From NCBI RefSeq assembly GCF_014930365.1, contig NZ_JABXWI010000004.1, positions 558,001 to 622,000 on the forward strand: a stretch of DNA of 64,000 bases. Direction: 5' to 3'. Position 1 is the first letter of the stretch. Each line of letters begins with the position of its first letter. The position numbers and the translations under genes were made by a program. The stretch is from Streptomyces caniscabiei. Lineage in GTDB: Bacteria; Actinomycetota; Actinomycetes; Streptomycetales; Streptomycetaceae. The notes below the pieces were generated by a model that was not told the origin of the DNA, searched no databases, and was given only the letters and a program-made list of their open reading frames with translations. Positions 51,974 to 61,342 of the stretch are shown one piece after another.

Positions 51974-52359
51974 CAGCCCCGCCCCTCCCGCCCCTCGACC
52001 CGCAGCTGGAGCTGGACCTCCTGGTCACCGGCGTCCACGCCGACCTGACGCACGGCGTACTCCTCCTCCAGGGCGGACCGCAGCAGCCGTACGGCGGGCG
52101 GGCTGCCCTGGACCTCGACGGTGACGGGCGCGGACGGCGACTCGGGCCGGCGGCCGGCGCCGGTGGAGACGGCGGCGGTGTCGTACATGCCGGTCCACAT
52201 CGTGGGCCGGTCCGTGCCGGTCTCGTGCGGCGGGTCGTCCGGGCTCCGGTCCGACTCGAAGTGGGCGCGCAGACACGCGAAGACGCGTTCGGCGTCCTGG
52301 GCGGAGCAGTCGCAGAGCACGACCTCCACCTGGGACACGGGCAGACTGGGCAGGGTCAC
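51973..52359 (-). CDS. Hypothetical protein coupled to DUF1206
   Basis: A 128-residue soluble protein. The first half ('VEVVLCDCSAQDAERVFACLRAHFESD') has a Cys-Asp-Cys and looks like a ferredoxin-fold strand-helix. The second ('VTVEVQGSPPAVRLLRSALEEEYAV' and 'EVQLQLRVEGREGRG') is another strand-helix-strand. Together they resemble a duplicated small alpha/beta domain. No family recognised. GAGAAGG precedes the GTG at 52359. Divergent from the RpiR regulator. Confidence 0.65.
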   Translation of the reverse strand: MTLPSLPVSQVEVVLCDCSAQDAERVFACLRAHFESDRSPDDPPHETGTDRPTMWTGMYDTAAVSTGAGRRPESPSAPVTVEVQGSPPAVRLLRSALEEEYAVRQVGVDAGDQEVQLQLRVEGREGRG

Positions 52360-52514
52360 GAGCCTTCTCCCTCGGGTGAGCGACAGGGTGCGGGTACCCC
52401 GAGTACCCCCATGGTGTGCCCGAAACGGGGTTCTCGCAGGTCGCGGGATCCGCCCGGCCCGGCACGGGCCGTGGGCTATGTTGAGTGCTCGTGGGAGACG
52501 AAGGAAGCGCGCGC

Positions 52515-53438
52515 GTGCCATCGCCGCAGCAGGCACGTGCGCAGGCATCAGCGATCACGTCGGGGCGGACCGCCCCGGACACCGAGCAGTCGCCCACGTC
52601 CCGGCTCAGGGAGCTGTTCGACGGCCCCCGGCTCTCCCCGGGGCAGCGGCGGATCGCCCAGTACCTGATCGAGCACATCACCGAGGCCGCGTTCCTGTCG
52701 ATCACCGACCTCGCGGAACGGGTCGGCGTGAGCCAGCCCTCGGTGACCCGGTTCGCGGCGGCCGTCGGATTCAGCGGCTACCCCGCGCTCCGTGAGCGGC
52801 TCCAGGGCATCGCGCTGGCCACCCTCGCCAGCGCCCCGGGGGTCACGGCGGCGGACCGCAGCAACGAACTGCAGGCCGCCGTGGACGCGGAGATCGAGAA
52901 CCTGGAGAACCTGCGGCGCGACTTCGCCGACCCGGACCAGGTGATCGAGATCGGCCGCGCCCTGTCCCGCTCGGCCCCGCTGACCGTCCTCGGCCTCAGG
53001 ATCTCCGGCGCGCTCGCCGAGTACTTCGCGTACGCCGCGCGCCGTATCCACCCCGACGTGCGGCTGGTGACGAAGGGCGGCACGGTCGCCTACGACACGC
53101 TGCTGCAGTCCCGTGAGGCGGGCGGTACGTGGGTCCTGGCGTTCTCCATGCCCCGGCACGCGCAGGAGACGCTGACCGCGCTGCGGGTCGCCCACGGTGC
53201 CGGGCTCAAGGTGGCCCTGGTGACCGATCTGGCGCTCGGGCCGCTCGCGGACGAGGCGGACGCCGTCTTCGCCACCGGCACCGGCTCCCGCCTGGTCTTC
53301 GACTCCTACGCGGCCCCCGTGATGATGTCCTCCGCCCTGCTGCAGGCCATGACCGACGCCGACCCCGAGCGCACCCAGGCCCGGCTGGAGGCGTACGAGC
53401 AGGTGTCGGAGCAGCACCAGTTCTTCCTCAGGGACTGA
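52515..53438 (+). CDS. MurR/RpiR-family transcription regulator
   Basis: A 307-residue regulator. The N-terminal HTH_6 domain (about 30-105) has 'LSPGQRRIAQYLIEHITEAAFLSITDLAERVGVSQPSVTRFAAAVGF', in part. A SIS sugar-isomerase domain (about 140-275) follows, with 'LTVLGLRISGALAEYFAYAARR' and 'VLAFSMPRHAQETLTALRVAHGAG'. The SIS domain senses phosphosugars and controls sugar or amino-sugar genes. No obvious sugar gene is adjacent, though a divergent promoter region faces it. The GTG at 52515 has GAAGGAAG 7 bp upstream; earlier GTGs (52485, 52491) are possible. Confidence 0.9.
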   Translation: MPSPQQARAQASAITSGRTAPDTEQSPTSRLRELFDGPRLSPGQRRIAQYLIEHITEAAFLSITDLAERVGVSQPSVTRFAAAVGFSGYPALRERLQGIALATLASAPGVTAADRSNELQAAVDAEIENLENLRRDFADPDQVIEIGRALSRSAPLTVLGLRISGALAEYFAYAARRIHPDVRLVTKGGTVAYDTLLQSREAGGTWVLAFSMPRHAQETLTALRVAHGAGLKVALVTDLALGPLADEADAVFATGTGSRLVFDSYAAPVMMSSALLQAMTDADPERTQARLEAYEQVSEQHQFFLRD

Positions 53439-53490
53439 TCGCGCTCCACCCCCATGCCAGGACAGCGGGGGATTCTTCCTGTCTTTCCCG

Positions 53491-53538
53491 GCATGAATTT
53501 TTCCATGCCCTTGCATACTCAGGGGTATATATAAATAC
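53491..53538 (+). promoter_or_regulatory. AT-rich island of overlapping palindromes
   Basis: In a GC-rich genome this 48-bp stretch is conspicuously AT-rich. It contains gcatg...catgc in an 18-bp frame (53491-53508), atgc-cctt-gcat (53505-53516) and gtat...atac (53525-53538). The first two resemble ARG-box-type half-sites; the match is weak. The last stretch (tatataaatac) would make a good -10. It probably drives the leader and small gene downstream. Confidence 0.5.
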
Positions 53539-53550
53539 TGCTCGCGGATC

Positions 53551-53657
53551 GTGACCCGGTGGAACGCCGGGTCACGTCGTCCACCCGGGACCGTCCGCTC
53601 CTACCCGCCACGGCGCCCCGGGAGGCGGCCCCGGCCATCCCCTATGCCGGGGCCGCC
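53551..53657 (+). ncRNA. Structured leader or small RNA with two strong hairpins
   Basis: Hairpin 1: perfect 9-bp arms 53551-53559 and 53567-53575 (7-base loop). Hairpin 2: perfect 12-bp arms 53624-53635 and 53646-53657 (10-base loop), followed by a C-rich stretch. Both follow the AT-rich island and precede the small gene at 53717. This could be a 5' leader with an attenuator or an independent small RNA ended by hairpin 2. No protein frame is supported in it. Confidence 0.4.
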
Positions 53658-53716
53658 CGGACTCCCCCCACCGCTGCTGCACCCATGGCGTCGATGCAAG
53701 ACCGGAGTGTTGAAAC

Positions 53717-54100
53717 ATGGCCCTGACCACCTCGCCCCTCCGCACGGACTGGCCGTGTCAGGTCAAGACACCCGGCAGTTACGACTGGGAGCGGTCCGCG
53801 GCCAAGTGGCTGCGCGAGCTGGTGCCGGCCCGTTACGGCACCTATCCGGCGATGATGCGCCACCCCGTGCTGCTCGCACGCCACGCGCAGATCCAGGTCC
53901 AGCACGAGATCCGGGTCGCCCGCACCGCCCTGCAGACCGCCCGCTCCGAGCTGCCCAGCCTCGGCATGTCCGAGTCGGTCATCGAGCACACCATCAAGAT
54001 GTACGCCGCCGAGGTCATGCAGCTGAACCACATGGCCCGCTCCATCCGGGCCGTCAGCCAGGCCCTCGTCGACCACAACCTGGCCCGCGCCGCGCACTGA
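53717..54100 (+). CDS. Small helical hypothetical protein
   Basis: A 127-residue soluble protein. It starts 'MALTTSPLRTDWPCQVKTPGSYDWERSA', in part, and is then almost all alpha-helix with Arg/Ala/His runs ('RHPVLLARHAQIQVQHEIRVARTALQTARSELP', in part) and 'EHTIKMYAAEVMQLNHMARSI'. One Cys at residue 14. No family recognised. Spacing and composition suit a helical bundle that may dimerise. GGAG lies 9 bp before the ATG. The unusual 5' region suggests regulated expression. Confidence 0.7.
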   Translation: MALTTSPLRTDWPCQVKTPGSYDWERSAAKWLRELVPARYGTYPAMMRHPVLLARHAQIQVQHEIRVARTALQTARSELPSLGMSESVIEHTIKMYAAEVMQLNHMARSIRAVSQALVDHNLARAAH

Positions 54101-54204
54101 CCCGCTCTCCGCCCCCGCGCGCCTCGGTACACGGCGCCGCCGGGGGTAGACGATGGACAGCACCGGCCGGGCGCCCCGCCCGGCCCGACGGAGGGGCGGG
54201 AGAG

Positions 54205-54522
54205 ATGGATTCCTGGACGTGGGTGATCGTCGCGGTCGCGGTGGTCGCGGCCGCGCTGCTCGGAGCCGCGGTCTGGCTGCTCCTGCGGCTCGTCCGCACC
54301 CGACGCGAACTGCGCCGGGCCGGACTTCCCACCGGCCCCAAGTGGGTCTTCTGGGGTGCCGTCCTCTATCTCGTCCTGCCGACCGACCTGGTGCCCGACC
54401 CGGTCTACCTGGACGACATCGGGGTCCTCCTGCTGGCGATCAGGTCCATGCGCTCCGGCCGCCAGGACGCCCTGGCGGCGATGGAGCAGCAGGAGGGCAC
54501 GGGAACCGCCGTACGGGGATGA
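54205..54522 (+). CDS. DUF1232 (YkvA-like) membrane protein
   Basis: A 105-residue protein with an N-terminal helix ('WVIVAVAVVAAALLGAAVWLLL'), a basic segment, and the DUF1232 signature 'WGAVLYLVLPTDLVPDPVYLDDIGVLLLAI', given in part (P-D-L-V/I-P-D core). The family is widespread and poorly understood. It sits 105 bp after the small helical gene and 40 bp before the TerD-CAP gene, possibly one transcript. GGGAGAG lies before the ATG. Confidence 0.85.
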   Translation: MDSWTWVIVAVAVVAAALLGAAVWLLLRLVRTRRELRRAGLPTGPKWVFWGAVLYLVLPTDLVPDPVYLDDIGVLLLAIRSMRSGRQDALAAMEQQEGTGTAVRG

Positions 54523-54562
54523 GGCGTTGTCGGGCTGACGGTCACTGCGACGGACGGCACCG

Positions 54563-55891
54563 ATGAACGAGCTGGTACCTGGGGGCAACATCCTCCTGCC
54601 GAGCGGCACCCTGACGATCAGGGTGCCGGGCCCCTTCGACGTCTCCGCCCTCGTCACCGACGACACCGGAAGAGTCCGCGGCGACGCGGACTTCGTCTTC
54701 TACAACCAGCCGACGGCCCCGGGGGCCCGGCTGGCGGGTGACACCATGACGGTGACCCCGACCGCCCTCCGCCCGGGCGCCACCCGCCTCACCCTCGCGA
54801 TCAGTCCGGCCGCCCCCGACACACCGTTGGGCCACCTGCCCGCCCCGACCCTGCTCGTCACGACCCCCGACGGCCGCACGATCGCCCGCTTCACCCCACC
54901 GCGCCCGGCCCGCGAGACCGTACTGCTCTTGGCGGAGCTGTACCGCAAGGGACAGGGCTGGAAGCTACGGGCGCTGGGCCAGGGGTACGCGGACGGACTG
55001 TCGGGCGTGGCGAGGGACTTCGGCGTGGAGGTACTGGAGGACGCGCCCCGTCAGGGGCGCGGGGAACTGCGCGACCAGCCCCCACCGGACCGCACCGTGA
55101 ACACGAACCCGCCGACCACCGCCCACGATTTCCTCCGCTTGGTCAACTCCACGCGCGCCACCGCGGGTTCCCCTCCCCTGACCCTGAGCCCCCGGCTCAT
55201 CACCGCCGCCCAGGCCCACGCCACCGCGATGGCCGCCCAGCGCCGGCTCGGCTCGGAGAGCGACGGCCTCTCCGTCCACCAACGCGTCACCGCCACCGGC
55301 TACGCCTACCTCACCATCGGCGAACACCTGGTTTCCGGCCCTCGCGACCCCGCCGAGTTCGTCGACTACTGCCTCTCCGAACGACAGGCCCGACAGACCC
55401 TCCACGACCCCGCCTGCGCCGAGACCGGTCTCGGCCAGGCCACCGACCCCCGCTCGGGAACCGTCTACTGGACGGCCCTCTGGGCGCAGCCCTTCTCCCC
55501 CACCGGCCTCCACCGGACCGCCACCGAGGTCATCACCCTCACCAACACCGAACGGGCCAGGGCCGGTCTCCCCCCGCTCTCTCCCGACCCCCGTCTCACC
55601 GACGCCGCCCAGGCGCACAGCGCCGACATGGTGGCCCGCGCCTTCTACGCGCACACCTCCCCCGACGGCGGCGAACCCTGGCACCGCGCGGCGGCGGCCG
55701 GCTCCACCCTGCGCTCCATCGGGGAGAACATCGCGTGCGGCCAGCGGTCCGCCGCCGAGGTGGTGCTCGGCTGGATGAACAGCCCCGGGCACCGGGCGAA
55801 CATCCTCAAACCCGGCTTCACCCGTATAGGTATCGGATTCGTCGGCGGCGGCGCGGCCGGCACGTACTGGACCCAGCTCTTCGGCGGCTGA
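54563..55891 (+). CDS. TerD-like domain fused to two CAP/SCP domains
   Basis: The product has 442 residues. Residues 1-160 form a TerD-type beta domain ('LTIRVPGPFDVSALVTDDTGRVRGDADFVFYNQP', in part; 'GWKLRALGQGYADGLSGVARDFGVEV'). Residues 161-185 are an Arg/Pro-rich linker encoded by a copy of the dispersed repeat. Two CAP domains follow: about 190-310, degenerate ('FVDYCLSERQARQTLHDPACAETG'), and about 320-442, canonical ('IGENIACGQRSAAEVVLGWMNSPGHRANIL', in pieces, with the CAP His/Glu cavity residues). There is no signal peptide or helix, unlike most CAP proteins. TerD proteins bind calcium. The combined function is unknown. Confidence 0.85.
   Translation: MNELVPGGNILLPSGTLTIRVPGPFDVSALVTDDTGRVRGDADFVFYNQPTAPGARLAGDTMTVTPTALRPGATRLTLAISPAAPDTPLGHLPAPTLLVTTPDGRTIARFTPPRPARETVLLLAELYRKGQGWKLRALGQGYADGLSGVARDFGVEVLEDAPRQGRGELRDQPPPDRTVNTNPPTTAHDFLRLVNSTRATAGSPPLTLSPRLITAAQAHATAMAAQRRLGSESDGLSVHQRVTATGYAYLTIGEHLVSGPRDPAEFVDYCLSERQARQTLHDPACAETGLGQATDPRSGTVYWTALWAQPFSPTGLHRTATEVITLTNTERARAGLPPLSPDPRLTDAAQAHSADMVARAFYAHTSPDGGEPWHRAAAAGSTLRSIGENIACGQRSAAEVVLGWMNSPGHRANILKPGFTRIGIGFVGGGAAGTYWTQLFGG
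55042..55086 (+). repeat. Dispersed repeat, copy C, inside the TerD-CAP gene
   Basis: The core aggggcgcggggaactgcgc...gaccagcccccacc (55053-55086) is nearly identical to the right arm at 42520-42552. It begins with its own local palindrome (8-bp arms 55042-55049 and 55054-55061). It is read in frame as DAPRQGRGELRDQPPP in the linker between TerD and CAP1. Confidence 0.85.
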
Positions 55892-55965
55892 AACCGATCC
55901 ACCCGACTGTCCCTCTTTCGAGTCGGGCAACTCGCCCTCAGACCTGGCTACTTGACTCTCCGTGA

Positions 55966-57162
<1,197 letters not shown>

Positions 57163-57198
57163 CGGCCGCGCGGAGCACGTCCCCGGCCGCCCGGCGTC

Positions 57199-59559
57199 TC
57201 AGCCCGCCCTCCCCCGGCGGCGTCCCGGGCGGCGGTGCGGCGGCTGGTCCGGCGCCGGGCCGGGTGATGTCGGCGCCGGGATGTCCAGGCGCCGGGGTTT
57301 GTCCCCGTCGAGGGTGACCGGCTCACCGTGGTGACGGACGGTCAGCGTGTCGCCGGACAGCAGGGTGTAGGTGGCGTGGCGGGGTTTGATCTCCACGCGC
57401 AGACAGGTGTCGAGCAGCCCGACGTTGAAGGCGAGCCTGCTCAGGCGCTCGGGGAGGCGGGGTGCGAAGCCGACGGTCGTGCCGTGCTGGCGCATCCCGC
57501 CGAAGCCCGCGACCAGCGCCGTCCAGGTGCCGGCGAGGGCGGCGATGTGCAGGCCGTCGCGGGTGTTGTGCTCCAGGTCCGCCAGATCCATCAGCGCCGA
57601 CTCGGCCAGATAGTCGTAGGCGAGACCGAGGTGACCGACCTGGGCCGCGATGACGGCCTGGCAGCAGGCGGACAGGGAGGAGTCGCGGACGGTGAGCGGC
57701 TCGTAGTAGGCGAAGTCGCGGGCCATCTGGTCGTCGTCGAAGCGGTCGCCGCACTTGTACATCGCGAGGACCAGGTCGGCCTGCTTGACGACCTGTTTGC
57801 GGTAGAGGTCGAAGTAGGGGAAGTGCAGCATCAGCGGGTACTGGTCGGGCCCGGTGTTCTCGAAGTCCCAGCGCTGGTGGCGGGTGAACCCGGCGTGCTG
57901 CTCGTGGACGCCCAGTTCGTCGTCGTAGGGGACGTACATGGCCTGGGCGGCGTCGCGCCAGGCGGCGCTCTCCTCCTCGTCGACGCCGAGCTGCCGGGCA
58001 CGGTCGGGATGGCGTTCGACGGCGTCGACGGCTGCCAGCAGGTTCCGGCGGGCCATGAGGTTGGTGTACGTGTTGTCGTCGACGACGGCGCTGTACTCGT
58101 CCGGGCCGGTCACGCCGTCGATGTGGAAGGCGCCGTGGTGGTCGTGGTGGCCGAGGGAGCGCCAGAGCCGGGCGGTCTCGACGAGGAGTTCGACGCCGGT
58201 GTCGCGTTCGAAGGCCGTGTCGCCGGTGACGGCGGTGTGGCGGACCACGGCGTCGGCGATGGCGGCATTGACGTGGAAGGCGGCCGTGCCGGCGGGCCAG
58301 TACGCGGAGCGCTCCGAGCCGTCGATGGTCCGCCAGGGGAACGCGGCGCCCTTCAGGCCGAGTTGGGCCGCGCGGTCGCGGGCGGCGGGCAGGGTGTTCT
58401 GCCGCCAGCGCAGGGCCTCGGTGACCGCGCCGGGGGCGGTGTGGGTGAGCAGCGGCAGGACGAAGGTCTCGGTGTCCCAGAAGGCGTGGCCGTCGTAGCC
58501 GGAACCGGTGAGGCCCTTGGCGGGGATGGCGCGCTGTTCGGCGCGGGCGCCCGCCTGGAGGACGTGGAACAGGGCGAAGCGTACGGCCTGCTGGATCTCC
58601 TCGTCGCCGTCGACCTCGACGTCGGCGCGGGCCCAGAAGTCGTCGAGGTAGGACCGCTGTTCGTCGACGAGGCCCTGCCAGCCGCCGTACGCGGCGGCGG
58701 AGAGAGCGGCGTCGACCTGGTCGCCGACCGCGGGCAGCGAACGGGTGCTCGACCAGCCGTGGGCGACCGTCTTCTCCACCCGCAGCCGCTCGCCGGGCGC
58801 CAGGACGGTGGTGGCGGTGAGCCGGGCGACATCGTCCCGGCTCTCGGCGCCGGTGGTGATCTGGCCGGGCGCGGTGACGACGTGGTCGGCGGCGGCCGCG
58901 ACACGCAGACCGCTGCGCCGGGTGCGGTGGACCAGCCGGAGCCGCGTCCCGTCGGCGAAGTGCTCCTCCGCCTCCAGCGGGGCCTCCAGGGCGACGGCGG
59001 CCCGGGGATCGCCCTCGTGCCGGGGCAGTTGCTCGTTGGCGACCAGCTCCGACTGGACGACGACGCGTGCCTCGCCGTCGACGGCCTCGACCTCGTAGGC
59101 CACGGCGGCGATCGCGCGCTGGGTGAAGGACACCAGGCGGGTGGAGCGCACCCGGACGGTCGTGCCGGCCGGGGAGGTCCACTCGCAGCTGCGGCGCAGC
59201 ACGCCCGCGCGGAGGTCGAGGACGCGTTCGTGGGAGCGCAGTCGGCCGTAGCGCAGGTCGAAGGGTTCGTCGTCGACGAGCAGACGGAGGAGCTTGCCGT
59301 TGGTGACGTCGATGACCGTCTGCCCGGACTCGGGATAGCCGTAGCCGGCCTCCGCGTAGGGCAGCGGGTGCAGTTCGTGGACGCCGTTGAGATAGGTGCC
59401 GGGCAGCCCGTGCGGTTCGCCCTCGTCGAGGTTGCCGCGCCAGCCGACGTGGCCGTTGGCGAGGGCGAACACGGATTCGCTCTGTGGCAGGACGTCGAGG
59501 TGGAGGCCCTGTTCGCTCAGCGCCCACGGTTCGACGCCGTACGACCTGTGTGTGATCAC
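57199..59559 (-). CDS. GH65 disaccharide phosphorylase
   Basis: A 786-residue enzyme. An N-terminal beta-sandwich (about 1-270) leads to an (alpha/alpha)6 barrel (about 310-700). The general acid is Glu488 in 'DGVTGPDEYS', with 'FWDTETFVLP' and 'HIDGVTGP' in family positions and phosphate-binding 'HGTTVGFAPRLP' near the end. A C-terminal strand domain and Pro/Arg tail follow. GH65 enzymes split trehalose, maltose or kojibiose with phosphate to beta-glucose-1-phosphate. The adjacent beta-phosphoglucomutase gene makes a phosphorylase highly likely. The specificity is not clear from sequence. The GTG at 59559 overlaps the upstream HAD gene stop. Confidence 0.92.
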   Translation of the reverse strand: MITHRSYGVEPWALSEQGLHLDVLPQSESVFALANGHVGWRGNLDEGEPHGLPGTYLNGVHELHPLPYAEAGYGYPESGQTVIDVTNGKLLRLLVDDEPFDLRYGRLRSHERVLDLRAGVLRRSCEWTSPAGTTVRVRSTRLVSFTQRAIAAVAYEVEAVDGEARVVVQSELVANEQLPRHEGDPRAAVALEAPLEAEEHFADGTRLRLVHRTRRSGLRVAAAADHVVTAPGQITTGAESRDDVARLTATTVLAPGERLRVEKTVAHGWSSTRSLPAVGDQVDAALSAAAYGGWQGLVDEQRSYLDDFWARADVEVDGDEEIQQAVRFALFHVLQAGARAEQRAIPAKGLTGSGYDGHAFWDTETFVLPLLTHTAPGAVTEALRWRQNTLPAARDRAAQLGLKGAAFPWRTIDGSERSAYWPAGTAAFHVNAAIADAVVRHTAVTGDTAFERDTGVELLVETARLWRSLGHHDHHGAFHIDGVTGPDEYSAVVDDNTYTNLMARRNLLAAVDAVERHPDRARQLGVDEEESAAWRDAAQAMYVPYDDELGVHEQHAGFTRHQRWDFENTGPDQYPLMLHFPYFDLYRKQVVKQADLVLAMYKCGDRFDDDQMARDFAYYEPLTVRDSSLSACCQAVIAAQVGHLGLAYDYLAESALMDLADLEHNTRDGLHIAALAGTWTALVAGFGGMRQHGTTVGFAPRLPERLSRLAFNVGLLDTCLRVEIKPRHATYTLLSGDTLTVRHHGEPVTLDGDKPRRLDIPAPTSPGPAPDQPPHRRPGRRRGRAG

Positions 59560-60314
59560 GCCCACTCCCCCAGGTCCGTGAGGTCCGCCACGACGGTGTC
59601 GGCGCCGTGGGCGCGCAGCGCGTCGGCCTGGCCGACGCGGTCGAGGCCGACGACGTGTCCGAAGCGGCCCGCGCGTCCGGCGTCCATGCCGGCGAGGGCG
59701 TCCTCGAAGACGGCGGCGTCGGCGGGTTCGACGCCGAGGTCGTGGGCGGCGGCGAGGAAGGTGTCGGGGCGCGGTTTGCCCGGCAGGCCGCGTTCGGCGG
59801 CGACCACGCCGTCGATCCGTACGTCGAAGAGGTCCTCGGCGTCGATGGAGCGCAGGACGTCCCGGCAGTTGGCGCTGGAGGAGACGATCGCGGTGCGCAG
59901 GCCGTGGGCGCGGACGCGTTCGAGGTAGCGCAGGGTGCCGTCGTAGGCCTCGACGCCGTCGGTGCGGATGAGGTCCAGCAGGATGTCGTTCTTGCGGTTG
60001 CCGAGGCCGTGCACGGTGGGGGCGTCGGGCGGGTCGTCGGGGGTGCCGTCGGGGAGGTGGATGTCCCGGGAGGCCAGGAAGGTGCGGACGCCGTCGGCGC
60101 GGGGCAGGCCGTCGACGTACTGGTCGTAGTCGGCGGCGGGGTCGAAGGGCCGGAAGTCGTCGCCGTCGCGTCGGTGCAGGAACTCGTCGAAGGCCTTCTG
60201 CCATGCGGCGGCGTGCACGACGGCCGTCCTGGTGACGACCCCGTCGAGGTCGAAGAGGCAGGCGCGGATCCGCCGGGGCAGGCCCAGTTCGGTGAGTTCG
60301 CTCGGTGCGGTCAT
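59556..60314 (-). CDS. Beta-phosphoglucomutase-type HAD enzyme
   Basis: A 252-residue HAD. Asp22 and Asp24 ('ACLFDLDGVVTRT') are nucleophile and acid. A four-helix cap follows ('AWQKAFDEFL' to 'LDLIRTDGVEAYDG'), then 'TAIVSSSANCRDVL', 'GLPGKPRPDTFLAAA' (Lys) and 'AVFEDALAGMDAGRAG' (metal Glu/Asp). This matches beta-phosphoglucomutase, which isomerises beta-glucose-1-phosphate to glucose-6-phosphate. It acts directly after the neighbouring GH65 enzyme, whose GTG overlaps its stop by 4 bp. Confidence 0.9.
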   Translation of the reverse strand: MTAPSELTELGLPRRIRACLFDLDGVVTRTAVVHAAAWQKAFDEFLHRRDGDDFRPFDPAADYDQYVDGLPRADGVRTFLASRDIHLPDGTPDDPPDAPTVHGLGNRKNDILLDLIRTDGVEAYDGTLRYLERVRAHGLRTAIVSSSANCRDVLRSIDAEDLFDVRIDGVVAAERGLPGKPRPDTFLAAAHDLGVEPADAAVFEDALAGMDAGRAGRFGHVVGLDRVGQADALRAHGADTVVADLTDLGEWA

Positions 60315-60370
60315 GGAGGTGGGGTTCCCCGTCGTACGGAAGTCAGTGTGCCGGGCGGGTGAGAAGCAGG

Positions 60371-61249
60371 TCATCGGCGGCTGATGCTGCCGCCGCCGTG
60401 GGCGCGGCCGAGGGCGTGCAGATGTTCGAGGGCGTCCAGCACGACGGTCCGGTCGTACCAGGCCAGCCACTCGCCCGTCTCCGCGGCGGCGACGGCCAGC
60501 GCCTTGAGCTGAGCACGTGTCAGCCCCTTCAGCGGTCGTTCGAAATGGGCGGAGACCATGCCCACGCACAGTCCGGAGGTGCTGGTGAGCGGCACGCTGT
60601 GGCAGGCGCGGCTGCCCGCGTGGAGGATCGCGGAGCGGGCGTCGTCGGTGAACACCGGGTCGGTCGCCACGTCCTGGACGGTCACCTGGGCGACCTCCCG
60701 CGCGGCCTTGGCGCAGGAGGTTCCCTCCTCACCGACGTGGGCGAAGAAGTCGACGAAGTCCGCCGGGTGTCCCCTGTGCCGTTCGAGGCGCAGCCCGCCC
60801 TCGACGCGGTCGGCGATCTGGACGTTGCCCATGTCGGTGCCGACGACGGCGAGGGCCTGGCTGAGGACGGCCGTCAGGACCTCGCTCCGGTTGCCGCGTC
60901 CGACGCGGCGGTCGCGTGCCTCCTCGAAGCTGAGGGTCGGCTCCGCGTGCCGGGCCCGGCCGGGGAACCACAGCGCGCCACGGGCATCCGGGCGCGGCGC
61001 GCCGACCGCGGCCTCGGCGAGGGTGCGCAGCTTGACGTTGTACTGCTGCGAGGCCCGCTGGAGCAGCGCGAACGCGGTCTCGGCGTCCGGCAGGGCGTAG
61101 CGCTCCCGCAGCATGCCCTGTGCCTGGGCGACCGACGCCCGGCTCTCCGTCCGGGTGCGCAGCTGTCGTACCTCGGCGCGCAGTCGCGCCAGTTCCTCCC
61201 GCACCGCCTCGTCGTCGCCGTCCGGCTCCGACCAGGGTCCTGCACGCAT
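60371..61249 (-). CDS. ANTAR-GAF RNA-binding regulator
   Basis: A 292-residue protein. The N-terminal ANTAR domain (about 18-80) has a helical 'LRAEVRQLRTRTESRASVAQAQGMLRERYALPDAETAFALLQRASQQYN', in part, with the conserved aromatic/Ala pattern. ANTAR domains bind paired RNA hexaloops to prevent termination. The C-terminal GAF domain (about 120-270) has 'FFAHVGEEGTSCAKAAREVAQVTVQDVATDPVF', in part. The usual order is GAF then ANTAR; here ANTAR is first. GGAAGG precedes the ATG. Ligand unknown. Confidence 0.88.
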   Translation of the reverse strand: MRAGPWSEPDGDDEAVREELARLRAEVRQLRTRTESRASVAQAQGMLRERYALPDAETAFALLQRASQQYNVKLRTLAEAAVGAPRPDARGALWFPGRARHAEPTLSFEEARDRRVGRGNRSEVLTAVLSQALAVVGTDMGNVQIADRVEGGLRLERHRGHPADFVDFFAHVGEEGTSCAKAAREVAQVTVQDVATDPVFTDDARSAILHAGSRACHSVPLTSTSGLCVGMVSAHFERPLKGLTRAQLKALAVAAAETGEWLAWYDRTVVLDALEHLHALGRAHGGGSISRR

Positions 61250-61342
61250 GGGCACCTTCCGATTTTTCTCGCCTCGGTCGACAGCAGGGGTCGTCTGCCC
61301 GGTCCGGGCGCGAGTACGCCGGTGGGGTCTACCGTCTTCCTC

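Noticed and set aside
57199..60204. 1001-residue reading of the GH65 frame back to 60204
   Set aside because: The first 215 residues are Arg/Pro shadow sequence over the beta-phosphoglucomutase gene. The GTG at 59559 overlaps that gene's stop and is where GH65 homology starts.
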